This document shows positions 5,644 through 11,374 of a DNA stretch of 11,374 nucleotides, piece after piece (the stretch's first letter is position 1; each line of letters begins with the position of its first letter). The notes beneath the pieces are model-generated. The model saw nothing but the letters and a program-made list of their open reading frames with translations. It was not told the DNA's origin and did not search any database. Origin of the DNA: Atribacterota bacterium (GTDB taxonomy: Bacteria > Atribacterota > Phoenicimicrobiia > Phoenicimicrobiales > Stramentimicrobiaceae). The position numbers were made by a program, and so were the translations under genes. The stretch is taken from contig JAQVGY010000021.1 of the NCBI GenBank assembly GCA_028696495.1, positions 1 to 11,374 of the forward strand, written 5' to 3'.

Positions 5644-8016
5644 ATGAATAAACATCTTTTAGAAGTATTAGATTATTATAAGATAAAAGAATTATTGAAG
5701 AAGGAACTTTTTACCTTTTCAGGACAAGAGCAATTAAAAAACCTCCAACCATCCCCAGATTTTAATCTTGTAGAACAATGGCAAAAAGAGACCAGTGAGA
5801 TGAGAAATGTACTGGAAAGAGTTGGACGTTTACCCCTCACGCCACTGGAAAAAGATATAACTTCTGATATAAAACAAGCACATATACAGGATAGCATACT
5901 GAATGCAAAGACATTAGCATATATAGCTGTAGTCCTGGAATGTTTCCATCACAGCAAGGAGTTTTTTGATAAACTATCTAAGACAGAGTTCCCATTGCTC
6001 AAGGAGAAGGTCTCTGCAATAAAATATTTTCGAGTACTGGAAAGAACAATCAAAGATAGTATAAACGAAGAAGCTGTAATTGTGGATGATGCCAGTCCTT
6101 CGCTGAAAAGAATCAGGCAAAAAATAGCTCATACTGAGAAAAAAATTAGGGATAGACTGGAAAGTATTATCAGGGACCCGCGATATCGTCCTATTATTCA
6201 GGATGATATTGTAACTATTCGTCAGGGGAGATATGTCATACCGGTTAAACAACAAGAAAAAGGTAAATTCCCCGGGGTGGTACACGATAAGTCCGAAAGC
6301 GGACTTACGATTTTTATTGAACCATTAGCAGTAGTAGAATTGAATAATGAATTAAGAGAATTATTTCAGGAAGAAAAAAGAGAAGAATACAGGATACTGC
6401 AAAGGCTTACTGCTTTAATTGGCCAAAATGGGGAAGATATATTATCTAATTTTAAATATCTGGGCGAATTAGATTTGATAAATGGTAAAGCCGAAATAAG
6501 TAGAAAAATGAATGCTGCTCAACCAAAAATAAGTAGTAAGAACATAATACGTCTAATCCAGGCCAGACACCCCCTTTTAAAGAATAAGGTAGTTCCTATA
6601 GATATTGAGTTGGGCGAGAAGTTTGACACCTTGATAATAACCGGCCCTAATACTGGAGGGAAAACGGTAACGCTCAAGACGGTTGGTTTATTGCACCTGA
6701 TGGCACAGTCCGGTTTGCATATACCGGCAGCAATAGATAGCGAAATAGTTGTTTTCAGGAAGATATTTGCCGATATTGGTGATGAGCAGAGTATAGAACA
6801 AAATTTGAGTACCTTTTCTGCCCATATGAAGAATATAGTATCCATACTGAATGTTGCAGATGAGCATTCATTGGTATTAATGGATGAATTAGGAGCCGGG
6901 ACTGACCCCTCTGAAGGTTCAGCTTTAGCAATGGCAATTCTTGATTTTTTAAGGAAAAAAAGAGCCAGAATATTAAGTACTACCCATCATGATAGCCTCA
7001 AGGCATATGCCTATCTTACCGAAGGTGTAATGAATGCCAGAGTAGAGTTTGATGAAAAGACACTTCAACCAACTTATCAGCTTTCTATAGGTCTTCCAGG
7101 TAAAAGCTGTGCTTTTTCTGTTGCCAGGAGGTTGGGGCTGCCAGGATTTGTTTTACGTAATGCAGAAGGGTATTTAGAAAGGGAAAAAATAGACCTGGAA
7201 AATTTAATCAAGAGAATGGAAAAAGATAGAGTTCAAATTGAAGATAGTTTAAAAAACATATCCCGGGAAGAGCTCAATGCTAAAAGATTGAAGGCGGAAC
7301 TGGAAGAGAAGCTCGATACTCTGGAAAGAGAAAAGGCAAAAATAAAGTTAGAAGCATACCAGGAGGCAGAAGAATTAATAAATACTGCTCAGATAAAAGC
7401 AAAAAGGATAATTAATACTCTAAAGAAAAAAAAGGATGGTCAGGAAAAATTTAGTGAAGAAATCAGTGCACTGGAGGACCTGAAGAAAGAGATTAAAAAG
7501 CAGGCTGAAAAATATGACCTATCTTCATGTAAGGTCAATGATCTTAAAGAAGGCGATTACATCATTATTAAAAGTTTAGGTAAAGATGGGGTTATAGTGG
7601 AAAAGAATGATAAAAAAAATCAATATATGGTACAGGTTGGCAATATAAAACTCAAAGTCTCTGGTGATGATATACAAAAATTATATCAAGGTGATTTAGC
7701 AGAGAGAGAAAAAGAAGATATTTTCAGTGAACAAGCTCTTGTGATACAGGAGGACAGGATAGAGAAAAAAGCCTCTTTTAAAAATGAAATAGATGTCCGT
7801 CACATGAATGCTGCTGACGCTGAAATAAGAGTAGAAAAATATCTTGATGATGCTCTATTATTAAACATTTCACCGGTATATATTATTCATGGTAAAGGGA
7901 AAGGTATTTTGAGAAAGACAGTGGCTCAGCTTCTGGAGAAGCTCAAATATATCAAGACTTTTCGCTATGGGGAAACATATGAGGGCGGAGATGGAGTGAC
8001 AGTAGTTTATTTTTAG
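5644..8016 (+). CDS. mutS2: MutS2 family ATPase with Smr domain
   Basis: MutS2 is a MutS-like ABC ATPase without the mismatch-recognition domain. In B. subtilis it binds collided ribosomes and promotes their splitting; roles in suppressing recombination are described in other species. From ATG 5644 the product is 790 residues, close to the family norm. The core and clamp region (about 1-300) precedes the ATPase domain. Walker A is GPNTGGKT (334-341). Walker B and the D-loop lie in LVLMDELGAGTDPSEGSA (from about 410), followed by STTHHDSLKAYA. A charged coiled coil (about 514-622) and a KOW-like segment (about 633-680) lead to a C-terminal Smr domain (714-790) with IDVR and HGKGKG motifs. GTG 5635 is the only other in-frame start, and neither start has a strong ribosome-binding site. 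The gene ends 10 bases from a convergent gene. Confidence 0.95.
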   Translation: MNKHLLEVLDYYKIKELLKKELFTFSGQEQLKNLQPSPDFNLVEQWQKETSEMRNVLERVGRLPLTPLEKDITSDIKQAHIQDSILNAKTLAYIAVVLECFHHSKEFFDKLSKTEFPLLKEKVSAIKYFRVLERTIKDSINEEAVIVDDASPSLKRIRQKIAHTEKKIRDRLESIIRDPRYRPIIQDDIVTIRQGRYVIPVKQQEKGKFPGVVHDKSESGLTIFIEPLAVVELNNELRELFQEEKREEYRILQRLTALIGQNGEDILSNFKYLGELDLINGKAEISRKMNAAQPKISSKNIIRLIQARHPLLKNKVVPIDIELGEKFDTLIITGPNTGGKTVTLKTVGLLHLMAQSGLHIPAAIDSEIVVFRKIFADIGDEQSIEQNLSTFSAHMKNIVSILNVADEHSLVLMDELGAGTDPSEGSALAMAILDFLRKKRARILSTTHHDSLKAYAYLTEGVMNARVEFDEKTLQPTYQLSIGLPGKSCAFSVARRLGLPGFVLRNAEGYLEREKIDLENLIKRMEKDRVQIEDSLKNISREELNAKRLKAELEEKLDTLEREKAKIKLEAYQEAEELINTAQIKAKRIINTLKKKKDGQEKFSEEISALEDLKKEIKKQAEKYDLSSCKVNDLKEGDYIIIKSLGKDGVIVEKNDKKNQYMVQVGNIKLKVSGDDIQKLYQGDLAEREKEDIFSEQALVIQEDRIEKKASFKNEIDVRHMNAADAEIRVEKYLDDALLLNISPVYIIHGKGKGILRKTVAQLLEKLKYIKTFRYGETYEGGDGVTVVYF

Positions 8017-8026
8017 TTTCAGCAAC

Positions 8027-10189
8027 TTAATCGTTACTCTTGCTTTCTAACCTTTTTTTTAATTCATCTACTAATGACTGTAATGTCTCTTTTTTGGATT
8101 CCTTTGGCTGGGTAACTTGATGGTCTAAATCTTCTTTTTTCAGTATCTCAATATCTTCCAACAAAGGAAATTTCTTTTCCACAGAAATAACCGGTGTTTC
8201 CTGTGTGGGCGGCCTTGAGTCAACTACATACTCAGGAAGTATACCGGTTCCTTCATAACAAATCTGAACAGGTTCGGTACCGGAAATAAATGTAACCGGA
8301 ACAGTTTTAGCACATTTGCTACCGGGCAGAAGCCCGGTTTTGGCACATACCTGCATTTCTGTAACATTATCAGGTGCGGAAAAATCACTGACAGGTTTGT
8401 CCTGTAATGCACTGACCATAAAATCACGCCAGATGGGTGCAGCTGCTACAGCCCCTGTCATCCGGTTGCCGATAGGCTTTCGGTCATCATTACCAATATA
8501 TACCGCACAGACTATTTCAGGTGTAAAGCCGACAAACCAGGCATCGGTAAATTCATCGGTGGTACCTGTTTTTCCTGCAGCAGGTCTACCAAGTTTAGCA
8601 TTTGTAGCAGTGCCCCTTATAAGGACTCCTTCCATCAATTTAATCATGGTATAACAAACATCTGCAGAAAAAACCTCTTTTCTGACAATCTGATTTTGCT
8701 CCAATATCTTACCATTATAGTCCTCAACTTTGATAATGGCAGTTGGCTCAACATAGGTACCCATATTAGCGATAGTGGCATAGGCAGAAGCCATTTCTAA
8801 AGCAGTTACTTCTGAAGTGCCGAGGGCTAAAGAGAGGTCTGGTCTCAGGGTACTTTTTATTCCAGCTTTTTGAGCATCTCTTATCACATCCCTTACACCA
8901 ACCCGCTCTAATAATTTAACTCCTACTACATTTATGGAATCCTCAAAAGCTTCCCTTAAAGTAACAGGACCTCTGAATTCATCTTCATAATTTGTGGGTG
9001 CCCAGCCATTTTCATAAACAACAGGGGAATCATCTATAATCAAACTGGGAGAAATGCCTTTCTCAATAGCAGTGAGATAGACAAAAGGCTTAAAAGCAGA
9101 ACCGGGTTGGCGGTAGGCCTGGGTGGCTCTGTTGAATTCGCTTTCTTCATAGTTTTTTCCACCAACCATTGCCTTAATATAACCTGTATTCGGTTCAATG
9201 GCAATGATGGCTCCCTCTCTGCCGCTTTTTAAGAAGGCTTCTTTTGCCTTTTTTTGCATATCCAGGTCGAGGGTGGTGTATATTTTTAACCCACCTTTAA
9301 ATACCATATTAACCCCGTATTTGTCTAAAAGCATTGTCCTAATATAACTGGAAAAATGAGGTGCTATTTCCACAGAATCCTGATTGTGATTCAGTGTAAT
9401 TTCTTCTTCTCTGGTGTTAAGGTATTCTTCTTCAGTGATATATCCCAGATCCGACATTCTTTTTAAGATAACATTTTTTCTCTTTAGAGCAGCTTCTAAA
9501 TTTATAAATGGTGAATAAAAATAAGGTCTTCGGGGAATACCCGCAATCAATGCAGACTCAGCAAGTGAGAGGTCTGAAACCGGTTTATCAAAGTACATGT
9601 TTGCTGCTGAGACTATTCCATATGCTCCATGACCAAAATAAATAACATTGAGGTACATTTCCAGGATTTCATCTTTTGTGAAAGTCCTTTCAATCTGTAG
9701 AGCAAGCAGGGCATCTTTAATCTTTCGAGAAAGTGTTTCTTCTCGAGTTAGGAAGGTATTGACTGCCAGTTGCTGTGTGATAGTGCTGCCTCCCTGACCC
9801 TGAAAAATTCTTCCGCTCTCTTTAACATTTTCAAACATAGCTCTTAAAATTCCACGAAAACTGATTCCATGATGTTCATAAAAATTACTATCTTCAATTG
9901 CTATGATGGCATTAATAAGAGATGGCGGTATTTCAGATAAAGAAATAGGAGTCCGATTTTCCTGGAAATATTCAGTGATTAATTTTCCGTTAATATCATA
10001 TACTTTACTGGTAACCGGACTTACAAAGTTGCTGCTCTGTACTATTTCTCCCATTTTCTGGCTGGAAAGAGATATGAGAAAGGCAAAAGAGAGTACAAAA
10101 GATAAAATCAATAGAAATAGGGAAAAAGAGAATAATTTTGGAAAAAATGGAGTATGTTCGGTTTTTTTGTTCTTCTTTTTAGGTTTCAT
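8027..10189 (-). CDS. class A penicillin-binding protein (PBP1A type)
   Basis: This is a bifunctional peptidoglycan synthase: a GT51 glycosyltransferase polymerises lipid II and a transpeptidase cross-links the strands. From ATG 10189 it has 720 residues. A basic cytoplasmic start (MKPKKKNKK) leads to one membrane helix (about 19-41). GT51 motifs are EDSNFYEHHG with catalytic Glu99, GGSTITQQLA (134-143) and EMYLNVIYFGHGAYGI (177-192). Transpeptidase motifs are S364-A-F-K367, S418-I-N420 and K540-T-G542. A cysteine-containing segment (MQVCAKTGLLPGSKC) follows, then a charged C-terminal tail. AGGA 7 bases before ATG 10189 supports this start. ATG 10225 would add 12 residues but has a weaker site. 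It lies convergent to mutS2 with a 10-base gap and divergent from queT. I assign the class but not a particular gene symbol. Confidence 0.95.
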   Translation of the reverse strand: MKPKKKNKKTEHTPFFPKLFSFSLFLLILSFVLSFAFLISLSSQKMGEIVQSSNFVSPVTSKVYDINGKLITEYFQENRTPISLSEIPPSLINAIIAIEDSNFYEHHGISFRGILRAMFENVKESGRIFQGQGGSTITQQLAVNTFLTREETLSRKIKDALLALQIERTFTKDEILEMYLNVIYFGHGAYGIVSAANMYFDKPVSDLSLAESALIAGIPRRPYFYSPFINLEAALKRKNVILKRMSDLGYITEEEYLNTREEEITLNHNQDSVEIAPHFSSYIRTMLLDKYGVNMVFKGGLKIYTTLDLDMQKKAKEAFLKSGREGAIIAIEPNTGYIKAMVGGKNYEESEFNRATQAYRQPGSAFKPFVYLTAIEKGISPSLIIDDSPVVYENGWAPTNYEDEFRGPVTLREAFEDSINVVGVKLLERVGVRDVIRDAQKAGIKSTLRPDLSLALGTSEVTALEMASAYATIANMGTYVEPTAIIKVEDYNGKILEQNQIVRKEVFSADVCYTMIKLMEGVLIRGTATNAKLGRPAAGKTGTTDEFTDAWFVGFTPEIVCAVYIGNDDRKPIGNRMTGAVAAAPIWRDFMVSALQDKPVSDFSAPDNVTEMQVCAKTGLLPGSKCAKTVPVTFISGTEPVQICYEGTGILPEYVVDSRPPTQETPVISVEKKFPLLEDIEILKKEDLDHQVTQPKESKKETLQSLVDELKKRLESKSND

Positions 10190-10275
10190 AATATTTTCCT
10201 GATTCTTTTCAAATTCCAATATCATCAGACAATTCTTTCAACCATCTGTTAAGCAAAATACTGCACTATATCTTA

Positions 10276-10295
10276 TTAACAATATTTAACAATAT
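10276..10295. repeat. tandem 10-bp direct repeat in the divergent promoter region
   Basis: TTAACAATAT occurs twice back to back (10276-10285 and 10286-10295). The spacing of one helical turn and the position just downstream of a minus-strand TATAAT make it a possible operator for the penicillin-binding protein gene. It could also be chance in AT-rich DNA. Confidence 0.4.
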
Positions 10296-10300
10296 CCTTA

Positions 10301-10325
10301 ATTATATTGTATTATATTTTGTCAA
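10301..10325 (-). promoter_or_regulatory. possible promoter of the penicillin-binding protein gene
   Basis: On the minus strand a perfect TTGACA (10325-10320) and a perfect TATAAT (10306-10301) are present, but the spacer is only 13 bases against the usual 16-18. They may not act together. The region is about 110 bases upstream of the ATG at 10189. Confidence 0.3.
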
Positions 10326-10328
10326 ATC

Positions 10329-10357
10329 TCTTCACTTATAAGGAAATATGCTATAAT
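10329..10357 (+). promoter_or_regulatory. extended -10 promoter of queT
   Basis: TATGCTATAAT holds a perfect TATAAT (10352-10357) with the extended -10 TG at 10349-10350. The -35 region is weak (TCTTCA at 10329-10334, 17-base spacer). Transcription would begin near 10364, giving a leader of about 29 bases. That is too short and of the wrong sequence for a preQ1 riboswitch. It lies back to back with the minus-strand promoter elements. Confidence 0.6.
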
Positions 10358-10392
10358 TAAAAAAGTTTTTATGCAAAGTTAAGGGATATTAA

Positions 10393-10863
10393 TTGTTAAA
10401 AACACATTACCTGGTTCGCATTGCACTGATTGCTGCAATATATACTACCATAAATATAATTTTTGCGCCATTTAGCTATGGCCCGGTACAGATTCGTGTT
10501 GCTGAAGCCTTATCGGTATTGCCATTTATTGACCCTGCAGCGATTGGTGGCCTATTCTTAGGGTGTGTCCTGGCTAATTTATGGGGAGGGCTTGGAATTA
10601 GTGATGTTATAGGGGGTAGTTTATGTACTTTAATTGCAGCATTCATAACCCATAAGATGAAAAAACCAATTCTTGCTCCTTTGCCACCGGTTGTTATAAA
10701 TTCACTGGGAATTAGCCTTTATTTACACATATTATTTGAATTACCCTATTGGCTAACGGTGTGTTACATTTTTTTAGGTCAGTTAATTTCATGCTACCTG
10801 TTTGGCTATCCTCTGTTACTGGTTTTAATAAAAAGAAATTCATGGGTTCACTTTGATAAATAA
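10393..10863 (+). CDS. queT: QueT family transporter (queuosine precursor uptake)
   Basis: The 156-residue hydrophobic protein matches the QueT family of ECF-type substrate-binding membrane proteins, thought to import a queuosine precursor such as preQ1. Family features visible are VRIALIAAIYTTINIIFAPF, then YGPVQIRVAEALSVLPF, PAAIGGLFLGCVLANLWGG, DVIGGSLCTLIAAF and LFGYPLLLVLI near the C-terminus. About five to six membrane segments are present. It starts at TTG 10393, with AAGGG (10381-10385) 7 bases upstream. No preQ1 aptamer is visible in the short leader. No queuosine synthesis gene lies in the window, so salvage rather than synthesis is suggested but not shown. Substrate assignment rests on the family. 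The ECF energising subunits must be encoded elsewhere. Confidence 0.88.
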   Translation: MLKTHYLVRIALIAAIYTTINIIFAPFSYGPVQIRVAEALSVLPFIDPAAIGGLFLGCVLANLWGGLGISDVIGGSLCTLIAAFITHKMKKPILAPLPPVVINSLGISLYLHILFELPYWLTVCYIFLGQLISCYLFGYPLLLVLIKRNSWVHFDK

Positions 10864-10874
10864 GAAAATATAGA

Positions 10875-10903
10875 TTGATTATGTTATTATAATTAAGTAT
10901 TCT
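10875..10903 (+). promoter_or_regulatory. possible promoter of tyrS
   Basis: TTGATT (10875-10880) and TATTCT (10898-10903) are separated by 17 bases. Each matches its consensus at four of six positions. No hairpin terminator follows queT, so readthrough from queT is also possible. Confidence 0.3.
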
Positions 10904-10962
10904 TTTTTTATATACATTTATCTTTAGTAGATGTTAATTATTTGCAGAAGGAAGGAGAGAGA

Positions 10963-11374
10963 TTGCTTAAAATGGATTTATCTGAAGAAATGAGGTTAAT
11001 TAAAAGAGGAACCAAAGAGATTATTACCGAAGAAGAATTAGAAAAAAAATTAATTAATTCTAAAAAAACAAAAAAACCATTAGTTATTAAACAGGGTTTT
11101 GACCCCAGTGCTCCGGATATTCATTTAGGACATACAGTAGGATTAAGAAAACTAAGACATTTTCAAGATTTAGGACATGAGGTTTATTTTTTAATTGGAG
11201 ATTTTACTGGAATGATTGGCGACCCCAGCGGCCGTTCTGTTACCAGAAGACAACTTACACCAGAAGAAGTACAAAAAAATGCAGAAACTTATAAAGAGCA
11301 GGTGTTTAAAATCCTGGACCCGGAAAAAACAATTGTTGAATTTAATAGCCATTGGTTAGGGAAATTGTCCTTTG
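10963..11374 (+). CDS. tyrS: tyrosyl-tRNA synthetase, 5' part
   Basis: This is the N-terminal 137 residues of a class I aminoacyl-tRNA synthetase that charges tRNA-Tyr; the window end cuts it. The class I HIGH signature is HLGH within KQGFDPSAPDIHLGHTVGLR, and GDFTGMIGDPSGRS follows. This pattern, with LRKLRHFQDLGHEVYFLIGD, resembles the TyrZ-like bacterial type more than E. coli TyrS. The start is TTG 10963, 5 bases after AAGGAG (10952-10957). ATG 10972, in frame three codons later, is the alternative but is 14 bases from that site. The 99-base gap after queT holds no T-box, unlike pheS in the same window. The catalytic KMSKS loop and the anticodon-binding domain lie beyond the window. Confidence 0.93.
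   Translation, partial: MLKMDLSEEMRLIKRGTKEIITEEELEKKLINSKKTKKPLVIKQGFDPSAPDIHLGHTVGLRKLRHFQDLGHEVYFLIGDFTGMIGDPSGRSVTRRQLTPEEVQKNAETYKEQVFKILDPEKTIVEFNSHWLGKLSF

Noticed and set aside
5974..6285. 103-codon minus-strand open frame within mutS2
   Set aside because: It is antisense to well-conserved MutS2 sequence with no ribosome-binding site or homology I recognise.
8316..8654. 112-codon plus-strand open frame
   Set aside because: It is a shadow of the penicillin-binding protein gene, whose transpeptidase motifs lie on the other strand.
9903..10202. 99-codon plus-strand open frame
   Set aside because: It is antisense to the membrane helix and GT51 domain of the penicillin-binding protein gene, with no family resemblance.
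10358..10392. preQ1 riboswitch before queT
   Set aside because: The leader after the extended -10 promoter is about 29 bases and lacks the hairpin and A-rich tail of a preQ1 aptamer.
10864..10962. T-box or terminator between queT and tyrS
   Set aside because: No T-box sequence, no specifier hairpin and no stable stem before the T-run at 10903-10909.
1..11374. CRISPR array, transposon, prophage or defence system
   Set aside because: No regularly spaced repeats, transposase, integrase or attachment-like duplications; all larger frames are housekeeping genes.

Overview
This window is ordinary, AT-rich bacterial chromosome. It carries core housekeeping genes and no mobile element, CRISPR array or defence system that I can see. 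The gene order pheS-pheT-cvpA-mutS2, a tRNA-sensing T-box leader, a QueT transporter and mainly Firmicutes-like protein sequences suggest a low-GC Firmicutes or a related deep-branching, candidate-phylum lineage such as Atribacterota. The phylum cannot be fixed from sequence reading alone. The bifunctional penicillin-binding protein shows a peptidoglycan-containing wall.

Layout. Positions 1-364 hold no gene. They contain nested inverted repeats, one degenerate copy of a dispersed GTCATTGCGAG-type palindromic repeat, and a G-run/C-run structure just before rpmI. Next come rpmI (L35) and rplT (L20), then a phenylalanine T-box riboswitch (1076-1308) with a short Stem I, a UUC specifier and a textbook terminator/antiterminator pair. 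It controls pheS and pheT, the two subunits of phenylalanyl-tRNA synthetase. cvpA follows 31 bases after pheT and appears to start at a non-AUG codon. A 16-bp perfect hairpin ends it, and after a 200-base gene-free gap comes mutS2. On the opposite strand, convergent with mutS2, lies a class A penicillin-binding protein gene. A divergent promoter region separates it from queT, which is followed by the 5' part of a tyrosyl-tRNA synthetase gene cut by the window end.

How the genes work together. Most belong to translation: L35 and L20 of the 50S subunit, charging of tRNA-Phe and tRNA-Tyr, and MutS2, which in Bacillus acts on collided ribosomes. QueT imports a queuosine precursor used to modify certain tRNAs. 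The T-box makes pheST expression respond to uncharged tRNA-Phe independently of the ribosomal protein genes just upstream.

The most notable points are the compact T-box, the probable AUC/AUU start of cvpA, frequent non-AUG starts, and the competing structures upstream of rpmI. I found no convincing previously undescribed multi-gene system.
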